Assembly (NCBI GenBank): GCA_003245835.1
Contig: QKCC01000053.1
Coordinates: forward strand, 1-62,349
DNA length: 62,349 nt
DNA from: Spirochaetales bacterium
GTDB lineage: Bacteria; Spirochaetota; Spirochaetia; UBA9216
Direction of reading: 5' to 3'
Shown: positions 1 to 8,870 of the stretch, piece after piece
How positions within the stretch are numbered: the first letter of the stretch is position 1
How the letters are laid out: the number at the start of each line of letters is the position of its first letter
Notes under the pieces: generated by a model
What the model saw: only the letters and a program-made list of their open reading frames with translations
Databases searched by the model: none
Told to the model about the DNA's origin: nothing
Made by a program: the position numbers and the translations under genes

Positions 1-206
1 CGGTTGCAGGCCCTGCCGGTAATTTTCCAGTACACAGGACTCTTCTTGATTCTGAAGTTTCCAAAGAGCGGACTCTACTTGTATACGAGGATATAAATAT
101 TGCGCTCTTGCGCGGTAAAAAGGTTAAGAGAATATATGCATTCCCGTTGCGGCTTGTCGGCGTGGACGGTTCCCCGGTGAATATGGTTGCGGAGGTTGAA
201 GCATGA
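1..206 (+). CDS. Cyclase-family (kynurenine formamidase-like) hydrolase, C-terminal fragment
   Basis: This is an open frame without a start in the window (codons in phase with base 3), ending at TGA 204-206. Only the last 67 residues are visible. The end pattern, FPLRLVGVDGSP followed by a short hydrophobic strand, matches the C-terminus of the PF04199 cyclase family and resembles the end of the cyclase two genes downstream (APLKLAGREGSP). An upstream HRTLL also fits the family. The stop overlaps the ATG of the DUF362 gene by 3 bases, so the two are translationally coupled. Family members are metal-dependent hydrolases of cyclic or formyl amides; the substrate here is unknown. The assignment rests on the tail alone. 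Confidence 0.55.
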   Translation, partial: VAGPAGNFPVHRTLLDSEVSKERTLLVYEDINIALLRGKKVKRIYAFPLRLVGVDGSPVNMVAEVEA

Positions 207-1456
207 CAAAGGGACTGAAAAGAAAGAGGGCAGAGAAGAGGTCAGTCGTTACTATAGTTAAATCCAGAACGCTCTCATACAGTAATATGGATTTTCATTC
301 TATGGTTTTGGATGCTATAGCGAATCTGGAAGCTGAAGGGGTCGAAATACCTTCTTCCGGCAGTGTTTTTATTAAACCGAATTTACTCTTGAGCGCAACA
401 GCGCGGGAGAGTATAACCACTGAACCGCTTTTTGTCGCCGCTTTAGTCAGCATTCTTAAAGAGCGCGGGGTGGAAACTGTGTGGGTTGGCGACTCATCAG
501 CGGGTTTTGCCGCAAGCGCCGATACGCTTAAGGTTACAGGTATGGGTGAAGCTGTCAGGGCTGCCGGGGCGGAGATCGTTAATATCGATGATCCGGCAGA
601 ACGGAGAATGGTTCCGATGCCGGACAGCGACATTCTGGCAGAGGTTTCAATTCCGGCAAAAATGCTTGATGCAGATGCGGTAATAAATTTCGCGAAGCTC
701 AAAACTCATCGCTTCGGCGCTATGACCGGTTCGACAAAAAACTGGGTGGGCGTCATCGAGCAGCATACGAGGCTGAAATACCATCAGGCCCAGCTGCCGA
801 AGCTGGTCTCCGAGATCCATAAGATTGTTCCCGAAAGTCTCTGCTTTACCGATGCAATTGTTGTCGGAGAAGGGGACGGCCCCGACCTGTCCGTCCCGAG
901 ATTCCTGGGTGTTCTTACGGCATCGAACGATCCTGTCGCCAACGATTCGATATGTTCAGAACTTATGTCGATTGATAAAAACGAACTGATATTCCCCTGG
1001 ACAGCCTATCTGGACGGGCATGGTGAAATTCTTCGAAATAATATAACCCTTATTGGGCCGGATACCCGGGATATAGCAATAAAAATTGAAAAGCCTGTTG
1101 AAGTTCTCTATAATCGCTTCCCCTGTAATTTTATTATTGGCGGAATGTGTCCCGGCTGCTTTGTCTGGATGATAGGCCCCGCCTTGTTCTGGGAGAAGGA
1201 AGGTATCTGGGAAAAGATTAATAAGAACAAGGGGCGTCCCACTTTTATGCTCGGTTTTAACGCGGAAGATGTTCATTTTGAAAAACATCTGAAGGAAGGT
1301 CCTTATTTTGTAATCGGCGACTGCACGCCTGAGAAGTATCGGAATCATCCCGGCACTATTCACATTCCGGGCTGTACCCCTGGGCCGGCAATCCCGGATA
1401 TGGTGCTTGCTCACTGCGGTGAAAGCCTCGCGATATGGGGAGACAGTAATGAGTAG
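203..1456 (+). CDS. DUF362 domain-containing protein
   Basis: A 417-residue cytoplasmic protein (no signal peptide or TM segment). The DUF362 (PF04015) core is visible as IKPNLL near residue 58, VGDSSAG near 95, and KTHR at 167-170 followed by TGSTKN at 175-180. Unlike many DUF362 proteins it lacks a CxxCxxC ferredoxin module; the only Cys pair of note is in MCPGCF near 318. The start ATG 203 has GGAGG at 191-195. It overlaps the preceding cyclase-like gene by 4 bases and the following cyclase by 8 bases, so the three are one translational unit. No reaction is established for this subgroup. The KTH...TGxxKN block resembles the PH...GFSGGSK block of the LarA protein in this cluster, which may mean a related fold; that is inference. 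Confidence 0.8.
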   Translation: MTKGLKRKRAEKRSVVTIVKSRTLSYSNMDFHSMVLDAIANLEAEGVEIPSSGSVFIKPNLLLSATARESITTEPLFVAALVSILKERGVETVWVGDSSAGFAASADTLKVTGMGEAVRAAGAEIVNIDDPAERRMVPMPDSDILAEVSIPAKMLDADAVINFAKLKTHRFGAMTGSTKNWVGVIEQHTRLKYHQAQLPKLVSEIHKIVPESLCFTDAIVVGEGDGPDLSVPRFLGVLTASNDPVANDSICSELMSIDKNELIFPWTAYLDGHGEILRNNITLIGPDTRDIAIKIEKPVEVLYNRFPCNFIIGGMCPGCFVWMIGPALFWEKEGIWEKINKNKGRPTFMLGFNAEDVHFEKHLKEGPYFVIGDCTPEKYRNHPGTIHIPGCTPGPAIPDMVLAHCGESLAIWGDSNE

Positions 1457-2093
1457 GATAATCGATCTAAGCTATCCGCTCGAAGATTCGATGCTTGTAT
1501 ACCCGAACAACGAACGTCCGACCTTCTCATGGAAGGCAAGGGCAAACTCAGAAGGGTATAACCTTACGCGAATGACGATGATTGTACATACCGGTACGCA
1601 TGTTGATTCGCCTATGCATTTTCTGGCTGGCGGGGACCCGATTGATGAAATGCCGCTTGACTGTTTTTACGGTGAAGCAAGGCTTTTCAGGGTTAAAAGC
1701 GGTCCAAACTCAAAAGAGTTCGGGCCGGATGATCTTTCCCCCTCGCTTGAGCTTCTGGAAGACGGCGCCATATTCATTGTCGATACGGGAGTTCACAGGC
1801 ACGCACATACTGCGGAATACAATAGCCTCTATCCATGGCCTTCAACCGAACTGATTGAATTGTTGTTGAATAAGAAAATCCGCTGCTACATGACTGATGC
1901 AACTGCTGTAGATCCGGTAGGTTCGCCGGACAGTCCGGTTCATAAGGCCCTTTTTAAAGGCGGTGTCCCGATTGTGGAGAACCTGGCCAACCTGTCGGAG
2001 CTTCCTGATAAAGAATCCTTTGTAGTCAGCGCAGCGCCGCTGAAACTGGCTGGACGGGAAGGTTCGCCCTGCAGGGCATTTGCAGTTTTATAA
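1449..2093 (+). CDS. Cyclase family protein (metal-dependent hydrolase, PF04199)
   Basis: A 214-residue protein starting at ATG 1449, inside the end of the DUF362 gene; the earlier ATG 1407 gives an N-terminus unlike the family, so it was not used. The metal-binding signature HTGTHVDSPMHF (HxGTHxDxPxH) of the kynurenine formamidase/cyclase family is intact near residue 48, and the C-terminus carries the GSP motif. Known members hydrolyse N-formylkynurenine, isatin or similar amides, or act on cyclic substrates. In this sugar-acid island a lactone- or amide-opening step is possible, but the substrate cannot be read from the sequence. A second family member lies just upstream of the DUF362 gene. 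Confidence 0.85.
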   Translation: MSRIIDLSYPLEDSMLVYPNNERPTFSWKARANSEGYNLTRMTMIVHTGTHVDSPMHFLAGGDPIDEMPLDCFYGEARLFRVKSGPNSKEFGPDDLSPSLELLEDGAIFIVDTGVHRHAHTAEYNSLYPWPSTELIELLLNKKIRCYMTDATAVDPVGSPDSPVHKALFKGGVPIVENLANLSELPDKESFVVSAAPLKLAGREGSPCRAFAVL

Positions 2094-2108
2094 ATATTAT
2101 TGTGAGTT

Positions 2109-2143
2109 AACCGGCAACAGCCGGTTTCCCGGCAGTAAGCCGG
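2109..2143 (+). promoter_or_regulatory. Two tandem hairpins before the first binding-protein gene
   Basis: AACCGGC/GCCGGTT (2109-2115 with 2120-2126, loop AACA) and CCGGC/GCCGG (2029+: 2129-2133 with 2139-2143) form two adjacent GC-rich hairpins in the 77-bp gap between the cyclase and the ABC binding protein. No U-tract follows, so they look like an mRNA processing or stability element rather than a terminator. The binding-protein RBS (GGAGG, 2160-2164) lies 3' of them. Confidence 0.5.
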
Positions 2144-2170
2144 ATATGAAAATAACTTTGGAGGTTTAGG

Positions 2171-3202
2171 ATGATTAAACGAACGGCTTTAGTACTCCTG
2201 GTACTATTGGCAGGAATCGGGTTCTGTGCATTTGCTGCCGGTCAGCAGGAAGCTGCTGCAGGAAGCGGAGACGGCTATGTAATAGGACTCAGTAATTACA
2301 GTCTTGGTAATTCATGGCGTGTTCAGATGATGGAAGAAGCACGGTTTGAGGCAGATAACAACCCGATGATCAAAGAGCTTATTACAACTGAAGCGAACGG
2401 CGACACAGCCAAACAGATTGCTGATATCGAGGACCTTATTGCACGCGGCGTTGATGCTATTTGTATAACGGCATCAAACCCGAAGGCGCTGATCCCCGTT
2501 GTGGACAAGGCAATGGCTGCAGGCATCGTAGTGGTTGACTTCGATAATGTTGTTGATACCGACAATATCACATCACATGTAATTGTAGACCAGATTGAAT
2601 TCGGCCGGACCCAGGCAATGTGGCTGGTAGAAGCTATGGGCGGAAAGGGAAAAGTTGTTGCTTTCAACGGCATCAAGGGCGTTTCCGTATCAGCCGACCG
2701 CTATGCAGGCGCAGTATCAATTCTCGATAACTACCCCGACATTGAAATAATCAACGTTGTTTATGCTGACTGGGATTTTGCAAAAGCCAAAAGGGCAATG
2801 GAAAATATAATTGCATCCAATGCTCAGGTTGACGGTGTCTGGTCACAGGGCGGGGCTATGAGTGAAGCTGTTGTTAAGGCCTACAACGAAAGAGGTCTTA
2901 CGATTCCTCCTGTTACCGGAGAAGACGGAAATGGTTTTCTTAAGGTATGGAAGAAGCTGAAGGATCAGGGGAGCGATTTTGATTCAATTGCTACTTCAAT
3001 GCCTACATGGATAAGCAAAAAGGCCATGCAGGTTGCAATTGAAGCGCTTGAGGGCAAAGCCGTTCCAAAAGAAATTACTCTTCCGATTCCGACAATAACA
3101 GCTGCTGATCTGGATAAGTATGTAAGGCCTAACCTTTCAGATGCGTTCTGGTGTAATTCACAGCTTCCCGATGACAGGGTCAAAGCCCTTTTCGAGAACT
3201 AA
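2171..3202 (+). CDS. Sugar ABC transporter substrate-binding protein (RbsB-type)
   Basis: A 343-residue periplasmic binding protein of the ribose/galactose type-1 fold. Residues 1-24 form a signal peptide: positive MIKR start, Leu/Val core, then AFAAGQQ, a form common in spirochaete exported proteins. The only Cys (19) has Phe before it, a poor lipobox, so secretion by signal peptidase I is more likely than lipidation. The mature part shows two Rossmann halves, with DIEDLIARGVDAICI near 85 and a D-rich hinge region. It is the first gene of an importer with the ATPase and two permeases downstream. A very stable hairpin follows it, as is usual for binding proteins made in excess. Ligand unknown; a sugar acid or polyol is the best guess from context. 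Confidence 0.9.
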   Translation: MIKRTALVLLVLLAGIGFCAFAAGQQEAAAGSGDGYVIGLSNYSLGNSWRVQMMEEARFEADNNPMIKELITTEANGDTAKQIADIEDLIARGVDAICITASNPKALIPVVDKAMAAGIVVVDFDNVVDTDNITSHVIVDQIEFGRTQAMWLVEAMGGKGKVVAFNGIKGVSVSADRYAGAVSILDNYPDIEIINVVYADWDFAKAKRAMENIIASNAQVDGVWSQGGAMSEAVVKAYNERGLTIPPVTGEDGNGFLKVWKKLKDQGSDFDSIATSMPTWISKKAMQVAIEALEGKAVPKEITLPIPTITAADLDKYVRPNLSDAFWCNSQLPDDRVKALFEN

Positions 3203-3222
3203 ACAAAGATTCAGGTCATTTG

Positions 3223-3246
3223 CTTCCGGCCGCTTCAGGCCGGAAG
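3223..3246 (+). promoter_or_regulatory. Perfect 9-bp hairpin after the binding-protein gene
   Basis: CTTCCGGCC (3223-3231) and GGCCGGAAG (3238-3246) form a perfect 9-bp stem with a 6-nt loop, in the 78-bp gap between the binding protein and the ATPase. There is no U-run. Placement matches the mRNA-stabilising hairpins that keep binding-protein transcripts in excess over their permease genes. The second importer operon has an equivalent element at 21533-21563. Confidence 0.6.
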
Positions 3247-3280
3247 TTATTAACTGTGTTATAGAGGGATAACTGACAAT

Positions 3281-4798
3281 ATGCAAAGCACACTTCTGTT
3301 GGAAATGAAAGAGATTGTAAAAACCTTTCCCGGAACGAAGGCGGTAGATAAAGTAAGTTTTGACTGCCGGGCAGGAGAAGTTCACTGTCTCGTAGGCGAG
3401 AACGGAGCCGGTAAGAGTACTCTTATGAAGATGCTCGCAGGTGTTCATCAGCCCGATGCAGGAATAATTTCAATAGAAGGTAAAAATTGTAAACTGCGCG
3501 ACAATGCTGAATCCCGTAAGAACGGTATAGGGGTTGTTTATCAGGAGCTTTCTCTTCTGCCCGATTGCTCGGTAGCTGAGAACATATCGATGGGGATGTG
3601 GCCGAAGAGGGGCATTCAAATCGATTGGCATAAGATTAACCAAAGGGCAGCTGAAGTCCTTGCTCATGTAAATCTTGAAATTGATCCGGATGAACTTGTC
3701 GGCGGTCTTCCCATGGCTGTGAGACAGATGGTTGAGATCGGCAAAGTCCTTTCTCAGCAGCCTAAAATAATTATTTTTGATGAACCGACCGCCTCTCTCT
3801 CGAAAGGTGAGGTGAAGGTTCTCTTCGGGATAATAAACAAGCTTAGGGATGAAGGAAAGGGGATAATCTACATCTCCCATCGGCTCGAAGAGGTCTTTGA
3901 GCTTGCCGACCGCGTTACGGTAATGAAAGACGGGAAAAAGGTTGTTACCGACAGCATTGCCGCTTTTGATGAAAACAAGCTGATTTCAAAGATGGTCGGG
4001 CGGGATCTTCAGGATGTTTTTCCGCCGAAGGCTGCGCGGATCGGAGAGAATGTTATATTTTCGATGAATGTAAGATACTCCGCCGGCGCCAAACCGATAT
4101 CCTTTGCTGTCCGTGAAGGTGAGGTGCTCGGCATCGGTGGACTTCAGGGACAGGGACAGATTAAGCTGCTTCAGTCTATTTTTGGTTTGGAAACCGTAGA
4201 AGAGCTTTCGATTGAAATTCACGGCGAACAAAGGTCTGCAAAGAACCAGGCCGATGCCCTTGGTTCAAAGATCGCGCTTGTTCCAGAAAACCGCGGTGAT
4301 GAGGGCGTGTTTCTCGGAGCCTCGGTATACGAAAACCTGGCTGCCGCAACCCTAGACCAGCGTAAAAAGTTCGGTTTTATAAAGAAGCGTGAAGAACAGA
4401 AGGGCGTCAGCCGGATGATCGAGGAGCTCGCAGTAAAAATCAGTTCTCAGCTTCAGCCGGCGAATTCATTATCCGGCGGCAATATGCAGAAGCTTGTGTT
4501 CGGAAAATGGATTCTGGCCAACCCGGATGTGATTATTCTGCTTGAACCTACAAAAGGCGTAGACGTCGGCACCAAACAGCAGATCTACCGGATAATCCGG
4601 GAGCTTGCAAATAACAATGCTGCCGTAATCATCTATACAAGCGATATGCTTGAACTTATCGGCGTAAGCGACAGGGTAATGGTTATGAACCATGACGCCT
4701 TTACCGCTGAACTGCAGGGCGAAGAAATTACAGAAGAAAATATCATGAAGGGTGCGGTAAGTACGGTTGATATTAACGGAGAAGAGGTCAGATCATGA
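3281..4798 (+). CDS. Sugar ABC transporter ATP-binding protein (RbsA/MglA-type, two NBDs)
   Basis: A 505-residue protein with two fused nucleotide-binding domains, the layout of RbsA, MglA and XylG. The N-terminal half has a Walker A GENGAGKST near residue 40, a Q-loop VYQELS, a Walker B IIIFDEPTAS and the H-loop YISHR. The second half has the usual degenerate Walker A (GGLQGQGQ), LSGGNMQK, and EPTKGVDVG. It powers import with the two permeases immediately downstream; its stop overlaps the next start by 4 bases (ATGA, 4795-4798). Full length, no damage seen. Confidence 0.93.
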   Translation: MQSTLLLEMKEIVKTFPGTKAVDKVSFDCRAGEVHCLVGENGAGKSTLMKMLAGVHQPDAGIISIEGKNCKLRDNAESRKNGIGVVYQELSLLPDCSVAENISMGMWPKRGIQIDWHKINQRAAEVLAHVNLEIDPDELVGGLPMAVRQMVEIGKVLSQQPKIIIFDEPTASLSKGEVKVLFGIINKLRDEGKGIIYISHRLEEVFELADRVTVMKDGKKVVTDSIAAFDENKLISKMVGRDLQDVFPPKAARIGENVIFSMNVRYSAGAKPISFAVREGEVLGIGGLQGQGQIKLLQSIFGLETVEELSIEIHGEQRSAKNQADALGSKIALVPENRGDEGVFLGASVYENLAAATLDQRKKFGFIKKREEQKGVSRMIEELAVKISSQLQPANSLSGGNMQKLVFGKWILANPDVIILLEPTKGVDVGTKQQIYRIIRELANNNAAVIIYTSDMLELIGVSDRVMVMNHDAFTAELQGEEITEENIMKGAVSTVDINGEEVRS

Positions 4799-5793
4799 GA
4801 GTACAGCAGCGTGATCGAATGATGTATATTCCGGTATACGTAATCGCGGTACTGATTTATATAACGGCATGTATTATTCAGCCGAGGTTTTTCACCTGGG
4901 CAAACAACGTGAATCTTTTTACCAGGATCACACCCCTGCTGCTTGCAGGGATCGCGCAGATGTTTGTTCTGCTTACGGGCGGGATCGATCTTTCGGTCGG
5001 GGCAATAATCGGTTTGACGAACGTCGTCGCTGCAAGCATGCCCTTTGTCGACACCCCGGCAAATGTGGTGCTGTGGGCAATTGCCCCTGTTGCAGCCGGG
5101 CTGGCAATAGGCTTGTCAAACGGTTTCATTATAGCTAATTGGGGGTTTCCTCCTTTTATCGTAACCCTTGCAACAAGCACCGTCTGGACCGGTGTCACCC
5201 TCTTTGTGATGGATGTTCCCGGCGGCGAGATATCGATGTCGGTTTACAGGACTCTGACGGGAAAACTTTTCGGTGCTGTTCCGATGCCGCTTTTAATAAT
5301 AATTGCGGTGATTCTGGTAACCGCTTTCATCCTGAAACGAACCGTTTTCGGCAGATGTGTATACGCAATCGGCGGGAATAAAGAGATTGCTGTCGAGTCC
5401 GGAATCAAGGCAAAGAAGATTGAGATAATGGTATACGGGGTCAGCGGTATCTACGCGGCACTTGCCGGGATGTTTCTTTCCGCAATGATGATTTCAGCCG
5501 ACCCTTTGGTAGGCGACCCCTATGTGATGAACTCTATTGCGGTTGCCGTTATCGGCGGCGTGGCGCTTTCAGGCGGACGCGGCGGGGTTACAGGGATTCT
5601 GGGAGCTGCCTATATCTTTTATTTAATAGACAACATTTTGAATCTTGTGGGAGTTTCGACATTCTACCAGTACGTGGCCAAGGGGCTCGTTATAATAATC
5701 GCCCTGACAATAACGTCCCTGAACAGCGACGAGGGTGAAGGCAGGGATTTCTTTGCTGTTATCAGGAAAATTTTGAAAGTAGGGGGCAGATAG
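4795..5793 (+). CDS. Sugar ABC transporter permease (RbsC-type), first of two
   Basis: A 332-residue inner-membrane protein with about 8-10 hydrophobic segments and BPD_transp_2 family features: LLTGGIDLSVGAIIGLTN near residue 60 and GGVALSGGRGG near 256. It overlaps the ATPase gene by 4 bases and is followed by a second permease 1 base later, suggesting a heterodimeric channel. It belongs to the ribose/galactose/xylose family, which pairs with fused ATPases of the RbsA type. Confidence 0.92.
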   Translation: MRVQQRDRMMYIPVYVIAVLIYITACIIQPRFFTWANNVNLFTRITPLLLAGIAQMFVLLTGGIDLSVGAIIGLTNVVAASMPFVDTPANVVLWAIAPVAAGLAIGLSNGFIIANWGFPPFIVTLATSTVWTGVTLFVMDVPGGEISMSVYRTLTGKLFGAVPMPLLIIIAVILVTAFILKRTVFGRCVYAIGGNKEIAVESGIKAKKIEIMVYGVSGIYAALAGMFLSAMMISADPLVGDPYVMNSIAVAVIGGVALSGGRGGVTGILGAAYIFYLIDNILNLVGVSTFYQYVAKGLVIIIALTITSLNSDEGEGRDFFAVIRKILKVGGR

Positions 5794-5794
5794 A

Positions 5795-6766
5795 ATGGAA
5801 AACACACTGACGCAGAACAGCCCCGTAGAGGTGCTTAAGCGCAATAAGGTAATAGTACTGCTTCTGGCCGTAATCATCGGTATGTTCGTGATAGGTGAGT
5901 TCATCTCATCGGGGTTCGCTTCTTTCGGACATATCAAAGACATACTCCGGACTGCATCTTTTGTAGGGCTTTGTGCAATAGGCCAGACGATGGTGATCCT
6001 GACCGGCGGAATCGATCTGACAATCGGCTCGCTTATTTCAATGGGACAGATATACGGATGCCTGTTTGTAAACGGCCACGATGCGAATACAGGCTGGGCT
6101 TTCCTGCTTGTTCTTGCGATTGGCGCCGGCTTTGGAATAATAAACGGTGTGGGAGTCTCTTACATTAAAATCTCTCCGCTTGTAATGACACTGGCTACCA
6201 GTTCGCTTGTGAACGGCGTAATGCTGATATCGATCAACGGTGCTCCGCGAGGAGTAGCCTCTCCGGTTCTGGAGCATCTCGGTGCCGGCACAGCACTCGG
6301 CCTTCCTGCGATAGTATGGATCTGGCTGCTGATGACAATTATTACGCTGGTGTTCCTTCGAAAGACTGTGATTGGCCGCAAGATTTACCATCTTGGTATG
6401 AATCCTCTGGCTGCAAAGTTTACAGGCATCAGGGTCCGCAATCTTAGAACGCTCGTTTATACACTCAGCGGTGCTCTTGCCTCGATGACAGGTTTTCTTC
6501 TTGCGGGAAACACTTCGAGAGCGTTTCTTGGTTCCGGCAACGAGTATACGATGTGGTCGATTACCGCGGTTGTAATCGGCGGAACTGCGATGACCGGCGG
6601 TAAGGGCGGATATCTTGGAACAGCAGCAGGCGCCATTATCATAATAATGCTTGAGGGCATACTGACTGTCGTCAAGATGCCGGAAGCGGGACGGCGAATT
6701 GCCAACGGAATAATCGTATTGGTTATGATTATGATTTATTACAGAGAGAAGAAGAACGGTAAGTAG
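5795..6766 (+). CDS. Sugar ABC transporter permease (RbsC-type), second of two
   Basis: A 323-residue multi-pass membrane protein of the same family as its neighbour, with LTGGIDLTIGSLISMG near residue 70 and GGTAMTGGKGG near 265. Start ATG 5795 follows the preceding stop by one base, with GGGGG at 5781-5787 as RBS. Two different permeases from one operon indicate a heterodimeric transmembrane pore. DgoK begins 9 bases after its stop, tying transport to intracellular phosphorylation. Confidence 0.92.
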   Translation: MENTLTQNSPVEVLKRNKVIVLLLAVIIGMFVIGEFISSGFASFGHIKDILRTASFVGLCAIGQTMVILTGGIDLTIGSLISMGQIYGCLFVNGHDANTGWAFLLVLAIGAGFGIINGVGVSYIKISPLVMTLATSSLVNGVMLISINGAPRGVASPVLEHLGAGTALGLPAIVWIWLLMTIITLVFLRKTVIGRKIYHLGMNPLAAKFTGIRVRNLRTLVYTLSGALASMTGFLLAGNTSRAFLGSGNEYTMWSITAVVIGGTAMTGGKGGYLGTAAGAIIIIMLEGILTVVKMPEAGRRIANGIIVLVMIMIYYREKKNGK

Positions 6767-6775
6767 GAGAGCGAC

Positions 6776-7807
6776 ATGTATTTGGCATCGATAGACTGCG
6801 GAACTACCAATTCGAGAGTTTATATAATAGATGAAAACGCAAAAATTTACGGAAAGGGCGTAAGAAAGGTAGGTGTGCGCGACACATCGATGACAGGGAG
6901 CAAGGATAAGCTGAAAAACGGTTTGAAAGATGCCTTCCTTGAGGCTGTAGATAATGCCGGACTCAAGCCCGGTGATATCAGTTTTGCCGTATCAGCCGGA
7001 ATGATAACCTCAGAGATCGGGTTGTTCGAGATTCCCCATCTCTGGGTACCAGCCGGCCCTGATGAGCTGGCAGCCGGGTTGAAGAAGGTTCATGATCAGG
7101 AAGTTTTTCCGGTAGATATTCCAATCTATTTTATTCCGGGTATCAAGAACAAATTCGATCCTGATAACACTTTTCCATCCGATGTCGGAAAGCTCGACTT
7201 CATGCGCGGCGAGGAGGCACAGGTTGCAGGATTGCTCGCGGCCTACGAAATAGAACTTCCATACATCGTGGTTATACTTTCTTCGCATACGAAGTTTATA
7301 TCGCTAAGTGATGAAGGAAAGGTTCTCGGCAGCCTTACGACACTTTCCGGACAGGTTTATGAGGCAATAAAGAAAGAAACATTTCTCGGCAAATCGATTG
7401 AAGCACCGGAGGGCGAGAGTGAGCCTGCGGGTTATTTCGATACCGGCGTTATTGACTACGGATTCAGATGGGTAGAAAGCGGGGGATTTCTGCGCTCACT
7501 CATGATGACGCGTTTCCTCGATGTTCTTCTTAAAACGAGCTGGTATGAAAGAAAACTCTTCGTCGAATCACTTATTGCATCGGAAGATATGCATTCGCTG
7601 CAGCAGTTTAAAGAGATGGGATTGCCGCAGGATGCGAATATAGTACTGGTCGGACATGAAGGACGCTGCAGAATCTATGAACACATTCTGAAGAACAAAA
7701 TGAACTGGAAGGGTGATGTCCGGGCAATAACAGATGTTGCCGACATCGATATGCTGAATATCAAGGGGGCGGTTGATGTCCTCAAGAGGGCCGGAGTGCT
7801 CAAATAG
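6776..7807 (+). CDS. dgoK: 2-dehydro-3-deoxygalactonokinase (DgoK family)
   Basis: A 343-residue sugar kinase of the DgoK family (PF05035), within the usual length range. The N-terminal ATPase-fold motif is DCGTTNSRVYII (residues 5-16). Other DgoK blocks are SAGMITSEIGL near 74, the FMRGEEAQVAGLLA stretch near 143 and the VILSSHTKFISL stretch near 166. The characterised reaction is ATP-dependent phosphorylation of 2-dehydro-3-deoxy-D-galactonate to its 6-phosphate, in the De Ley-Doudoroff route. RBS GGAG at 6767-6770. There is no DgoA or galactonate dehydratase nearby, so the 2-keto-3-deoxy acid must come from another enzyme, or the kinase may act on a related acid. The KDPG aldolase downstream could cleave the product. 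Confidence 0.85.
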   Translation: MYLASIDCGTTNSRVYIIDENAKIYGKGVRKVGVRDTSMTGSKDKLKNGLKDAFLEAVDNAGLKPGDISFAVSAGMITSEIGLFEIPHLWVPAGPDELAAGLKKVHDQEVFPVDIPIYFIPGIKNKFDPDNTFPSDVGKLDFMRGEEAQVAGLLAAYEIELPYIVVILSSHTKFISLSDEGKVLGSLTTLSGQVYEAIKKETFLGKSIEAPEGESEPAGYFDTGVIDYGFRWVESGGFLRSLMMTRFLDVLLKTSWYERKLFVESLIASEDMHSLQQFKEMGLPQDANIVLVGHEGRCRIYEHILKNKMNWKGDVRAITDVADIDMLNIKGAVDVLKRAGVLK

Positions 7808-7821
7808 AACAGGAGATTGTG

Positions 7822-8799
7822 ATGGCATACAAGATTGTTTTTACCGATTACTACTATCCTAATAATTCTCAGGAGCTTGAGATCCTTAACCGGCTGGATG
7901 ATGTGGAGATAATCGACCTGACGAAGGTTAAAGCCGGAGGGATCATCGATGCCGATGAACTGATTCCCTATGTTAAAGATGCGGATGCTGTAATTATACA
8001 ATTCGGAAAAATAACAGCCAAGGTGATAGCGGCAATGGAAAAGTGCAGGATAATAGCCCGCTATGCAATAGGAGTTGATGTTGTTGACCTCAATGCAGCT
8101 GCTGCAAAGGGAATAGCTGTGGCGAATGTTCCCGATTACTGTATTGAAGAGGTCTCCGATACCGCGGTTGCCCATATATTGAACAGTCTCAGGGCGCTGA
8201 CTCATGCAAACCATCTTATTCATGAAGACGCATGGGAATACGATAAGATTAAGCCGCTGAAGAGGATTTCCGAATCTACGATCGGGCTGCTTGCTTTCGG
8301 TAATATCGGCAGAAGAACAGCCGAGAAGCTTCGGGCATTCAACTGCAGTATCCTCGCGTTTGATCCCGCTTTCACTGACAGGGAGTCATGGCCCTGGGTT
8401 GAGTTTGTTTCAGCCGAAGACTTGTTTGCGCGCTCCGATGTGATTTCAGTCCATGCACCGCTGAATGATAAAACCCGTCATATGCTGAATGCAGAAGCCT
8501 TTATGCAGATGAAGGACGGGGTAAGTATAGTGAATACCTCGCGCGGCGGTTTGATTGACGAAAAAGCGCTGATTGATGCACTGAATTCAGGCAGGGTTAG
8601 GTATGCAAGCCTTGATGTTCTGGATATGCAGGATGCCGAATACAATTCTTCCGAGCTGCTGAAGTTTCCGGATCAAGTGACTGTTACACCTCACCTCGGC
8701 TGGTATTCGGAGACTTCCATTGCAGAGCTGCAGCGGAAGGTTGGAGAAAATGTATATGAAATGCTGAAAAACGGAGAGCCTCTGTACCGGGTGGTCTGA
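7822..8799 (+). CDS. D-2-hydroxyacid dehydrogenase, CtBP-like, with Gln in place of the catalytic Glu
   Basis: A 325-residue NAD-dependent D-isomer-specific 2-hydroxyacid dehydrogenase of the C-terminal-binding-protein type (RYAIGVDVVDL near 80). ATG 7822 is preferred over GTG 7819 because of the AGGAG at 7811-7815. Catalytic Arg241 (NTSRGG) and His291 (TPHLGW) are present. The usual DVFxxEP stretch, which supplies the catalytic Glu, reads DVLDMQD at 265-271, giving Gln270. The nucleotide-binding loop is AFGNIG (158-163), with Ala in place of the first Gly of GxGxxG. Activity may therefore be altered or lost. A second paralogue with an intact Glu lies downstream. Expected role: interconversion of a 2-hydroxy acid and a 2-keto acid. 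Confidence 0.85.
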   Translation: MAYKIVFTDYYYPNNSQELEILNRLDDVEIIDLTKVKAGGIIDADELIPYVKDADAVIIQFGKITAKVIAAMEKCRIIARYAIGVDVVDLNAAAAKGIAVANVPDYCIEEVSDTAVAHILNSLRALTHANHLIHEDAWEYDKIKPLKRISESTIGLLAFGNIGRRTAEKLRAFNCSILAFDPAFTDRESWPWVEFVSAEDLFARSDVISVHAPLNDKTRHMLNAEAFMQMKDGVSIVNTSRGGLIDEKALIDALNSGRVRYASLDVLDMQDAEYNSSELLKFPDQVTVTPHLGWYSETSIAELQRKVGENVYEMLKNGEPLYRVV

Positions 8800-8870
8800 T
8801 TTGAGTGTTTTTATAAAAAGCAATAGTTTTACTGGCAAAAATAAATATTTACATACTTAAGGAGAGCGAT

